Below, one piece after another: positions 54,052 through 64,000 of a DNA stretch of 64,000 nucleotides. A program made the translations under genes and the position numbers. The notes beneath the pieces are model-generated. The model saw only the letters and a program-made list of their open reading frames with translations, did no database searches and was not told the DNA's origin. Origin of the DNA: Aricia agestis (taxonomy: Eukaryota; Arthropoda; Insecta; Lepidoptera; Lycaenidae); the NCBI RefSeq assembly GCF_905147365.1, contig NC_056418.1, positions 11,841,262-11,905,261 of the forward strand, read 5' to 3'. The first letter of the stretch is position 1; every line of letters starts with the position of its first letter.

Positions 54052-54513
54052 AAAAAAATTCGCCAAGTGCGAGTCGGACTCGCGCACGAAGGGTTCCGTA
54101 ACATTAAAGAACAAAATTAGGCAAAAAGTTGTGTTTTTTGTATGGGAGCCCCCCTTAATTTTATATTTTATTTTAATATTATTATTAAATATTAAAGTAC
54201 ACATAATATAACTAAGGAATTTGAGAAAAATTCAAGTACCTACCTGTTGCTATTATTGATATAGAGCAAGAAAGGCCAAAAAATTACGTTTGTTGTATGG
54301 GCCCCTTAAATATTAATTTTATTTTGTTTTCAGTATATGTTGTTATAGCGGCAACAGATATACATAATCTGTGAAAATTTCAGAAGTCTAGCTTTAGCGG
54401 TTCTTGAATTACAGCCTGGAGACACACAGACGGACGGACGGACAGACGGACAGACAAGGAAATCTTAGTAATAGGGTCCCTTTTTTACCCTTTGGGTACG
54501 GAACCCTAAAAAG
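54052..54513 (+). repeat. 460-bp lepidopteran repeat, copy 4
   Basis: GCCAAGTGCGAGTCGGACTC, GAAGGGTTCCGTAACATT, CGGACGGACGGACAGACGG microsatellite, end CCCTTTGGGTACGGAACCCT. Confidence 0.88.
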
Positions 54514-55094
54514 GTCATCTCCACACAAATACACAAATACATAAAAAATAAAGATGATTCAAACAAAATGCAAGTAAAACTTTCGGCAATAGGAAGCCTT
54601 CCAAAAGCAAATTCAAAATCTTATTGTTCAATTATTTATCTAAGATCACGCAATGTTTTGAACTCAAGCGGTTAAAATTTACGATCATCTGAAAGTAAAC
54701 TATAAATTTCGCGAAAGACGTAACTTGGCTTTCGTTTTAGCCGCAAGAAGCTTATTTCGACCACCGCTGTCCCAACTTCAACGACGAATTGAATAAGTAT
54801 CCGCAGGCGAGACCGCAAACTTTTTACGTCATTATGGGACGTCTACGAATCCAAAACTATCTACCATTACAAAAGTTTAAAATTTTATTAATTTGTCGTT
54901 ACCTGTCTGCTGTTCTTTTGGGCTTTTAATTCTTTGACTATGTTTGTTAAATTGAAACTTTACTAATATAATATAGGAAATAGATAAGTTTGTTTGGTTG
55001 GGAAAAATTTTATGCAATTGCTGGCTTTAAAATTTTGGAATTTAAGTGAAAACAAAGCTATGTGTGGGTAGACATAAGAACGTCACGTAGAATT
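54514..55094. other. no gene recognised
   Basis: AT-rich, nothing assignable. Confidence 0.4.
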
Positions 55095-55135
55095 CAACGT
55101 GACATTTGAATTCTACCAATTCAAATGTCACGTTG
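55095..55135. repeat. perfect 18-bp palindrome, 5-nt loop
   Basis: CAACGTGACATTTGAATT, CTACC, AATTCAAATGTCACGTTG. Confidence 0.97.
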
Positions 55136-55612
55136 CGTGTTGTATTTTACCGCTCAAAAAAACGCTTCTTCTTTATATTTTGATCGAGTTTTAATTTTTT
55201 GCTAACACATTTAGACGAAAATGAATTTTAATTAATATTTGATGCATAATAGTTATGTTAACTTAATAAGTATAGCAGATGCAAACTGGTTGTGCTTGGT
55301 ACTTGGTATATTGCACATTCGCTTAAGTACCTACCTAGGTAATATTCCATACCAAACAATAGAAGATTACGATGACCCGCAAACAATGGCTGACCAAAAT
55401 ACCAGGAAACAAGCAAAATATTGATAACACTGGAAAAAGCGTGTGCAGGATTTTTGGGGAATAGCCGAAACGCAGAATGAATAATGTATCACAAAATGTG
55501 GGCACGTTTTTACGACCCACTGATTGATTGCTTTGTATGTTAAAACATTGGACCCATTGTGGTAATTCACGGAGGTGCTATAGGATTCCGGAGTAACATA
55601 TTATAAGCCATA

Positions 55613-55654
55613 CTAAGTCTCCGATTGACACATCTTCGTCAATCGGAGACTTAG
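55613..55654. repeat. perfect 17-bp palindrome, 8-nt loop
   Basis: CTAAGTCTCCGATTGAC, loop ACATCTTC, GTCAATCGGAGACTTAG. Confidence 0.97.
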
Positions 55655-55744
55655 ATTACAATAATCTGTAGCATGTAAATATATTAGATATTAAGTTTAA
55701 CTGTTGTCGACTTTTTGTATTACCCTGCTTATAATTATGTAATA

Positions 55745-55897
55745 TCTCCATAGCCGCAGGGTTGCCTGGAAGAGATCGCTTAAAGCGATAAGGCCGCCCT
55801 TGCCCACATTTTACTGTAAACATGTTAAGTTAGTCGAACTAGTTATAGTACCAATTTGTGAGCAATAAAGAGTTATCTATCTATCTATCTATCTATC
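55745..55897 (+). repeat. non-LTR retrotransposon 3' tail with ATCT repeat
   Basis: GCTTAAAGCGATAAGGCCGC, GAGCAATAAAGAGTT and a tail of TATC units at 55874-55897. Microsatellite tails instead of poly-A are typical of some RTE/CR1-type elements. No ORF remains. Confidence 0.62.
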
Positions 55898-56033
55898 TTC
55901 GTCACTATTCCTATATTTTAGGTCTTGTGAGTTTCTTTCGCCTGTTTTTCTTGAGTTAGTTCTTGAACTGGTGCAGGTGGCAGGTCAAGTCAAGCCAGTA
56001 AAAATAATAATTGTTTTAAAAAAATTGTTTTAA

Positions 56034-56275
56034 ACTAGCTTTTGCCCGCAGCTCTGCTCGCGTTAAGAAGTATTATTATATACAAACTTTAATCCCCTAT
56101 ATTAACCCTTGGGGGTGGAATTTATCAAAATCCTTTCTTAGCGGATGCCTACGATATAACATCTACCTGCATGCCAAATTCCAGCCCGAACCATCCAGTG
56201 GTTTGGGCTGTGCGTTGATAGATCACCATGTCAGTCACCTTTGAGTTTTGTGTAATATTATATAGATTCATTTAT
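56034..56275 (+). repeat. ACTAGCTTTTGCCCGCGGC-family repeat, copy 2
   Basis: Same sequence and extent as 16742-16980 (AGCTTTTGCCCGCAGCTCTG ... AGTGGTTTGGGCTGTGCGTT). Confidence 0.8.
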
Positions 56276-56346
56276 TTTATGAAAAATAAAACAATTCAAG
56301 TTTACTTATGTTACATCATTGAATGAGATATTGCTGATGAAATAAC

Positions 56347-58128
56347 ATATTTTTAACCGACTGCCAAAAAGGAGGAGGTTATACGTTCGGCTGTGGATAT
56401 TTTTTTTGTATGTTCAATGATTACTCCGCCGTTTGTAAACCGATTTTGAATTTTTTTCTTTTGTTAAACACAAATAAAACCCAATATTACATGCACCAAC
56501 CCAATAGTTCGAAACCGGTCGTGTTTAAGTTAAATTTGTAGTAATTAATGAATATAGTGGATAAAGTGCACGTAATATTGTGTTCTATTTGTGTTTAAAA
56601 TGAATTTCCACCAAGAACCGACAGTACAATCAATTACATAATATATTTTTTACAAGTTTGGGGATTTCGGCGTTGTTTTAGGAACTGAAAGCATATGCTA
56701 CTATGCAAATTACATCAATCATCATCATCATCATCATCACTACCACCACACCATGTATCATCACATTATGACCTTATTATTTGTAATTTTCATCGTCTTT
56801 AAAACTAGCAATTTCATCATGAGATCTATCAGGTATTTGGGAAACTCCTTAAAATTTATTGGGACAATAGTATTAACGTTGTTTTAAGTAGTTTGTATAG
56901 TGCCAGTCCTAAAAATTAAAAATATTTTGTCATAAAACTTTTTAGCCTTTACCGACTTCAAAATAATGAAGATTGTGTACAGAAATAGTTGAGGTTTAGG
57001 AGAATTCTGAAAAAGGCACTATTAAAGAGTAAGTATTATTTAATACTTTTTTGTTCATTGAAGAATAAGTACTGTTATTGTTTTCACTTGGAAGTCCGTT
57101 TCAATTTTCCGTTTAAAATATATATTTTTTAATTCTTACCTTTTCACAAAGACAACTTTCAACCTATTTTTGCCTATGATTTACTCCACTTTACTTACAT
57201 TAAAAATTTAAATTAAAATGACAACATCCCGTGCGCAATTTTTTTTTCTATTTGATTTAAAAATCCACCCTCCATGAGAGCTCCTCGGCCTGTCGCGACC
57301 AATTATACATCTGACTGCGGACTTCGTTAAAAATACACCGGACTTGTGTACCGAGAGGGTTTTAAATAATAAAAAAATATCGTGCCACGAAGAAAAAGTA
57401 AAAAAAAAACATTTATTATATTTCAACCTACAAAAGAATTAACGTGGAAGAAAGTTACGATTAGGACCGTACATTTACTGGAAGATTAAATAGACATTCA
57501 AGACAAAAAAAGGCACCAAGTAAATGAAAATTACTTCTAAAATATCACACAACCTTCTGCTCCTCAAAGTCCTAAACTTTGCCTAGAAAACATGTCGACC
57601 GAAAATAAATCGACACCAAAACGATACAAGCAATCCTGTCAACTGCGATTCGTATACACAGAATATATTTCCTGGGAGCGAAAGTTTCATATTGGCTCGT
57701 GTTTGACAGGGATTTGGTAAGATTGCACAGTTTGGTGAGCGCCGCAGATATTTACTTTATCAGCTCCTTTATAGCTTTCTCATCTTCGTCGCGACGGGAA
57801 ATGAATTTTATTTTGGCGAGAAAAAATACGTTTCTTTGCATTTTTTGCGGACATCAGTCATAAATGCTTACATCTATTCGATACTGAGTTTATTTCCTTC
57901 CTTAGGTTTTTAGGGATCCTTTACTGTCTTTGATTCATTTTAATATTCTGGTTAAATATAGTAATTAGAATTCCTACCTTTAAGATAATATTAACTATCG
58001 CGAAATATTTTCTTTCGTTCCGATGTCTGAAAAACTACTGAGTAATCGTTGAACATACAAAAAAAAAAGATACCTACATGCAGCCGAACGTATTACCTCC
58101 TCCTTCTTGGAAGTCGGTCAAAAATGCA
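56347..58128. repeat. pair of inverted GGAGGAGGTT repeat pieces
   Basis: AACCGACTGCCAAAAAGGAG, GAGGTTATACGTTCGGCTGT at 56355 and its inverse (CAGCCGAACGTATTACCTCC, TTCTTGGAAGTCGG) ending 58128. They may bound one 1.8-kb element or be two separate insertions; the interior has an ATC microsatellite at 56716-56742 and no ORF. Confidence 0.35.
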
Positions 58129-58526
58129 ACTTTAAGACCAAAGAACTCCAATTACCCTTCAAAGTTTATAAGGTCAAAGTATTAGACTTGAGTCTCAATT
58201 ATATTTTCCCTTTAAACGGGGCTTTAATTAAAAAGGTCACGAAGATAACTAATACCTCTTGTATTAGCCATTAATTGGAAAACGCAAAATTGTAGACCGG
58301 GTTCATCACGGACCCAATATTGAAACGAAGTCCTCTGTCAGAAAATTTCAACTCAAATTTATCATGGCTTCCCGTTGCTTTTTAACTCTAATGGATTTTT
58401 AAGTCTATTTTTATTTGTTAATGTTTTCTTTTTCCGTAATAACTAATAAGAAAGAGGGTAATATAAATATTGTTTGTGTCTTTTCTATTTTTTTTTCAAA
58501 AACTTTACACCTATTAAAAAAAAACA

Positions 58527-58709
58527 GTGTGTAACAAAACTGAGTGATAATAGTTTAGGGCGTGTACGTGTTTTGTTTTTACTTTTGTATGGGAAAACAT
58601 TTGTAAAGAAAAAAGTGGTCTTTTAGCGCTGCTACTTTCACAGTGAACTCTCTACAATGAACAAATACGCACCCTTAAATTTTATCACTTAGTTTTGTTA
58701 CACCCTGTA
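58527..58709. mobile_element. GTAACAAAAC-ended MITE, copy 2
   Basis: CAGTGTGTAACAAAACTGAG, TGATAATAGTTTAGGG and the inverse ATTTTATCACTTAGTTTTGT, TACACCCTGTAT. Related to 22636-22795. Confidence 0.7.
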
Positions 58710-61700
58710 TATTGAGATAAATAATATGGTCGCACTAAATAATCAAAAACATAAATTCTCAATAACATAACTGTAAATTACGCAGATTTAAATGGAAATT
58801 AAGAGCAAAAGCCTGATGTGATTGATGGTGACTATCAAGGACTTTATGTACTTGTATAATATGGGGACATAAATTCATAGGGATTCCACCAGGGCTCAAG
58901 TCTGCACTTGATCTAAGCTACGTGGATTCCCAAGTTATATTTATTACTTAAATTAATTTGTCGTATGACAAAAGGTGTGGTAATAATGGGCATATTATTG
59001 TGACTTATGAGTTATGATCTATTGACTGTGTAAATGCGTTTAAACAGATAAAATATATATTACCCAAAAAGTCTCAGGTACGAGCCATACTCCGCAAGAT
59101 GTATCATATTATTTTTTGTTTTTTATAAGAGGTATTTTTTAATAAAGAGGCATTTGAGATAAAAATATAAAACACCTTTCTGCACCGTCCCAAAATAAAG
59201 GAATAGCAAATGCAGCTACTTGCCGTACACCGTAAAACGTGATCTCCTTTATTGTGATAGTAAAACTCAGTCACTACAAGGTAATAAAACAGGAATCTAC
59301 CCACAACGCGACGGTAGCAACCGCATCAACATACCTGAAAATAACAAAATATATATATAATATTATTACATTATAGCCGACTTTAAAAAGTTTAAAAAAA
59401 AATAATTAAATTAAGTTTTAATAACAGTGTGCTACTTGCTTCAAAGTAAACATTTTTGTTTTTAATAAAAAAAATATAATAATAAAAATAATTGACCCTA
59501 CGTTTACGTTTCTCTATGTAGATGACATTGTTTGATCAGTTGAAAAAGCCACTTGGCTAACAATGACAGCAACATAGATTAGCCTGGAAGTAAATATTTT
59601 TAATATTTACGAGGCCCTTGTTATTTTAACGTTAACGGGATATCAATCTGTATTTGTACAGCTCATTCCGAATAAGTAACGAAATCTGAATTTGTCTGAT
59701 GCCTAGATGGGTGAAATTGCTTCAATTGCTAAACACCCATTAAGAGTCCACCATGAATACATATCAGCTGGTTTTTACATGAAATTAAAATTTGAAAATT
59801 GCGCAACACGCATAAAACACGATACTCATAACCACATTATCCTCACACGCATATGCCCATACATTACATGAGCGCTGCGTTTTATGGAGCCATGTATCAA
59901 AGTTTTGCGCATAGCACACTAGCCGAGGGGTTGGAACAATGCGGAGACTTCGGCGTAAATTCCGGAAAGTTCTAATTCCGTTTCACGCCTGAAAATACCA
60001 GAGTCTGATTGGATCCACTAGGAACAAAAGAACTGTTCATGAACAAACATCAATGGTAAGTAAGGTAAAAAATAAAATATTTGACCTTGTCAGAATTTTC
60101 AACATTCTAAGGTGAGTATGTCATGTTTTTTGGACTTTGCATCTTAATCCTTCGATCGCGGATTCTTGGAAATCTATTGTTATTCTATTGGCTTGATGGG
60201 TTACTTAAACTTTCGTCAACAGTCAATACGTAGACTGAATTGAAAATAAAAAATCCCCTGAAGTCTATTCAACCGTTGTTAGATATGTTTTTTTACCTAA
60301 ACAAAAATACATATCAAACTACAGGATTGAACAAATCCTGTATAGTTTGGAATTGTTAAATAGTTATTTTTAGAAAAAAAAATTAGAGTGTTACAACAAC
60401 AACAAAATTAGGAAACAATCAGCACTTTTGCACCATTTTGCTCCTAAGCTTACCTCATAATTTAATAAATTGTTAAATGTTGCTCAGAAAACTTAATTAT
60501 TTTCGTCGACAAAAATGTACCAAGAAATCTGAACCTTATTCTGATGCGATTAAAACTTTTTGTGAGACCAACCGTACTAAAGGAACTCTAGCAAAGCGAT
60601 TGTATAATATGCGTCATTTCATCAAAATTACTAGGAACGCTTCGTGTAATCTTAGCGAATTTCATTTCGCTAAAGTGAACGTGGAGCGTCCTCCCGGCGG
60701 CGGATTCTCGCCGCCAAGGTTTGGAGTATTTAATGATAATCTTAACTGAATCTAGACTCAGACAATGGAGTGTTCACAAAGATTTCCGTAATGACTGCAG
60801 CGGAGAACAAGAGAATTTCAACAAATAGTTCGTCTTCATTATTTCCTTATCTATGCATTTATATTAATTATATACAAGAACATGCAAATAAGTTAGGCAG
60901 GTACAAATTAGTACTTTCCGATGTGTGATACATTTAGTACAAAACTCAAGAGTCAAACTATATATTATTATTAAGAATTTTAAGGCTGTTACAATATTCC
61001 CTATGCACTATATTATAGGTCCTCGTAAGCCTTTACTCGAAACTCATTTCATCACAGTTGCACTACTAATTAGAACACTTAAGGAGCGCAAGTGTGAAGT
61101 CGTAAAAGAAAATTTCGGGTGTTTCTTGTCCGTAATTCCATGAACATTAATGAAGCAACGTAAATCTGGAACATAAAACTTTGTGTAGTTGTTGAAGAGC
61201 CTCCTCGTTTTACGATTGCGTTTCTGGTAAGCGAAGCAAACTGTACAAATTAAACTCTATCATCATTGGAATAAGTTGTATATTCAAGTGGACAGTTTAT
61301 GTCTATTTAAATTTGCAATATTCTAAGATTCTCCAAATTCGGAGGTACGATCTTGGAATTTATTGTGTCGGGTTAGGAATAAATTTAATTTGTCGGATGC
61401 TACTTCACCAAAACAAGACGGTGGGTCAAGGAATTTTCGATATCCCAAAAACTCGAAACATTAATAAAATATTATGGCGTAATATTTTTAATCGAATTTT
61501 TGTTTTATCCAGGGAATTCCGGCGATATCTCTTCAACAATGTTTGGTTTTCAAATCAAAAGGGAAATTATATATACATTGTACATGAGAATCGAAAAAAT
61601 TATTGCATCTTTGATGAATAAATCAATATTGAGGATTTCTGTAAATTCCTACATCTGAAATTATCCTCTAGTGTATTTTGGGTAGTGCAACTGCAAATAA

Positions 61701-61854
61701 CCATTCTACCTCACGTGTGTACGACAATATTGCTGGTGCCGTTCTTAGTAAACCAAACATTGCACGTTGTGGGAAACCATTTGATTACAACAAACAGTCT
61801 GCGCGAGATTTCTATTTGTTAATTATAATTTACTAGAGTTAGTTCTAATGCTTA
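58710..61854. other. 3.1-kb stretch without a recognised gene
   Basis: AT-rich. Frames at 60477-60749 and 61313-61621 (plus) have no recognisable motif. An imperfect hairpin lies at 60315-60348 (AAACTACAGGATT / AAATCCTGTATAGTTT). Confidence 0.4.
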
Positions 61855-62455
61855 ATAAATAATAATAATAATAATAATAATCATTTATTTCGGACAACAC
61901 ATCCATAAGTATTAGTTATTAAGTTAGTAACAATTTTTCTTAGACTAAGTTAGTAGTGTTAGTGGTAGTGTTAGTTTTGTTAGTTACAATATTTTATCTT
62001 AAAAATTATGTTAGTAAGGTTAGTTGTTATCATATTATTTCATAATAAGTTGCACCTAGCTTGAGGTGCATGCAGGCCTATCCAATGCCGCAGCAGTGGG
62101 GAGTCCCACCTGCATGCCAACGCGCTTAGGATAGTGTTGGGGCTTGCCTGGAGCCTGTTCATCAACGATGCGCATCTTTTTCAAACGTTTGCATAAAAGT
62201 CATCAACGCGCGCCTCCGCAAACATGCCGGATGCGCTACAAAACCTGGGCAGCCGCATCACTACCCTAAACGCGTCATTATATTGCACGCGTAGCGCGTT
62301 GTATGCCCTCTGCGTATAGTTGGTCCAAAGGCTGCACGTGTAAAATGATTGGCAATAAGCCTTAAACAGAGTTATTTTAACTGGTTCACTACAACGCGCA
62401 AACCTTCGGGCCAGCATATTACAGCGGACAGCCAACGCCCTACGCTCCCGCTCTA
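61855..62455 (-). mobile_element. CR1/L2-like LINE 3' fragment with ATT tail
   Basis: Contains the RT C-terminus at 62181-62435, a GC-richer 3' UTR (CCAACACTATCCTAAGCGCG on the minus strand) and ends GTTGTCCGAAATAAATGATT followed by (ATT)n at 61858-61882. 5' truncated. Confidence 0.72.
62181..62435 (-). pseudogene. C-terminal fragment of a LINE reverse transcriptase
   Basis: About 84 residues: CNMLARRFARCSEPVKITLF, KAYCQSFYTCSLWTNYTQRA, LRVQYNDAFRVVMRLPRFCS and ASGMFAEARVDDF. The order N-x-L-x-R-K-F-x-x-C-S-x-x-V-K-x-x-L-F-x-x-Y-C, Y-N-D-A-F-R and LPR-x-S-A-S-x-M-F is the C-terminal region of L2/CR1-type reverse transcriptases. The catalytic palm is absent; the fragment begins at a palindrome that marks the truncation. 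Confidence 0.82.
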
Positions 62456-62495
62456 AGTCTAGATTATCACTTAGGTGATAATCTAGACTTAGAGC
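62450..62495. repeat. perfect 21-bp palindrome, 4-nt loop, at LINE truncation
   Basis: 62450-62470 (GCTCTAAGTCTAGATTATCA...) and its exact inverse at 62475-62495 around TTAG. It lies at the 5' edge of the LINE fragment. Confidence 0.97.
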
Positions 62496-62954
62496 TTGTT
62501 AACATGTTACAAGATGACCCGGCGACCTTTCTATAATTTTCATCCTAATAAAAACCTCTGGACTTCTACGAATATTTCAAGAATAATATTATAGCAAAAT
62601 CGGTTCAGCCGTAAACGAGAATATAATATAGAGACTGACAAAAAAGAAAATTAATTTTTATTTATATTGATATAATAGAAGATACAGATATTAAAATACC
62701 ACACTAACAATAATAATAAACAGCATCAATGTTATTAAGACAAAAGAACGAAAATAAATTTCGTTAAGATCTAAATAATTCACTTCTCAGCTTATATAAA
62801 ATCTACTTTAGAATCAATTATTGTCGACAAAGTATTGTACTCCAACGTGTTTCAACTCGACAATGTCACGTTTAATCAATCACAAAATATCGAAGCCGTA
62901 GAATTGGATTCTTTGTATCCCAAATCAATTCCTTATTTAAGAGGATACCACAGC

Positions 62955-63418
62955 GGCTAGAGAAATGAAAAAAAAGTACGTGTAATATCTATAGCTGTCT
63001 CCCTTACCTCAAGCCTATACCGCAGAACGCGATAGAGACAACTGCAGAAAATCCAGAAAATCAACGATTCGTTGTCCCCTGATTCCTTCTCCAAAACTTA
63101 ACCGATTTAAGTACTTTTTTCATTAAAGATTAAAAAAAGACTTGAGCTGTGTTCCTATGTTTTGCTTTTTTTGTATAATCTATCCAAATCTGTTTTCTGG
63201 ACGTTTGAACACAGTGGAAAATCTGGCCATTTTTTTGGGTTTTTGAACGTTCATATCTTATTTAATAATTAAATAATGAAAAAAAAGAAAACATAGGGAC
63301 ATTGTATTAGTGGCCGTAGATATTCAGGAAAAAAATTATAACTCTACTAGCATTATCCAGGGAGGAAACAGGGGACAGCGTTTGTATGGAAAAAATGGCG
63401 GTGTGGAATCCTCTTAAG
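62955..63418 (+). repeat. 470-bp unclassified repeat, copy 2
   Basis: Same order and ends as 43901-44370 (GCTAGAGAAATGAAAAAAAA ... GGCGGTGTGGAATCCTCTTA), over 90% identical by eye. Confidence 0.9.
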
Positions 63419-64000
63419 AGAACTCTTTGATCCCTTTCCACCGATGTTGTCTAAAATCCGGGCTATTCTGCTGTGAAAGGGTTGAAGTGAAAATAGTTTT
63501 CAGAACAAATTTTCATCGTCACAAGAGTTTCGGAGTGGCTTGTTGCTTTGGCGTCGGAGCGTACTTCAAATCGGACCTATTGAGCTCTTAACAAAGGTAT
63601 ATAAAATTACGTAAGTTTGTGTACTTTTGTTTGAACGATATATTAGGTTTGTTTTTTAGGTTGTGTATATGTATTTAACATCTTTTCTGATATTTATTAT
63701 GTTATAGTTGGGGAGGGGAAGAGGGGATTTCGGAACAAGCTCGAGCGTGTCAGATTAAGCTTGTATAGCCTAATTTAGTTCTTGTTGTCTAAAATATATT
63801 TATATTTTACCTAAATAAACAATTTTTCGAATATATTTTCTTTTTCAAAACTTTAAAATGGCTGCAGTTTCTGCATCCACCGCTAAAATAAAAAACACTC
63901 TTATTATTTTTTTATCAGGGGACTGATGGTTTAAGAGGCAAATAATTACGTCATACAAAGGTTAATCAAGTATTTATTAGGTAATTTTAAACAAATCCGT
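63419..64000. other. no gene recognised
   Basis: AT-rich sequence to the window edge; nothing assignable. Confidence 0.4.

Noticed and set aside
56716..56742. His-rich coding repeat
   Set aside because: Simple ATC microsatellite without a surrounding reading frame.

Overview
The window looks like nuclear DNA of a moth or butterfly (Lepidoptera). Unique sequence is AT-rich, the one host gene is split by short-exon/long-intron architecture, and much of the rest is interspersed repeats of insect type: tRNA-headed SINEs, CR1/Jockey-like and R1-like LINE pieces, and many small inverted-repeat (MITE) elements with TAA/TTA target duplications. The order-level assignment is inference from repeat style; no species is claimed.

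Region 1 (63-7773, minus strand) is the only convincing host gene: a Golgi polypeptide N-acetylgalactosaminyltransferase (pgant/GALNT family). Seven consecutive coding exons join in phase and give a type II membrane anchor, a complete GT-A catalytic domain and the start of the ricin-B lectin domain. The lectin alpha-repeat is encoded twice, by two in-phase 3n exons (639-746 and 63-167) that look mutually exclusive and carry opposite net charge. The rest of the lectin domain must lie beyond the left edge of the window.

Region 2 (7.8-25.5 kb) has no convincing gene. It holds MITEs, long hairpins, and a family of short (~300-340 bp) LINE-derived elements made of the two ends of a LINE whose long copy lies at 46147-49404.

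Region 3 (25496-28489) is a GC-rich insertion bounded by a 13-bp target duplication with an A-tail. It carries a zinc-knuckle gag-like ORF1 (one frameshift, one in-frame stop) and no reverse transcriptase: a half-LINE.

Region 4 (28.5-46 kb) is a nest of transposons: P-element-like and hAT-like inverted-repeat elements, two exons encoding the start of a THAP domain, a long foldback, a 5'-truncated LINE with a CA microsatellite, SINEs and MITEs. Region 5 (46147-49404, minus) is a near full-length but frame-broken LINE with endonuclease and reverse transcriptase. Region 6 (49.4-64 kb) is repeat-dotted DNA without a recognisable gene apart from a CR1/L2-like RT fragment at 62.2 kb.

The transposon genes do not form a pathway; the most biologically interesting item is the duplicated lectin exon of the glycosyltransferase. 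Splicing, target-site and family calls were all made by eye from the sequence.
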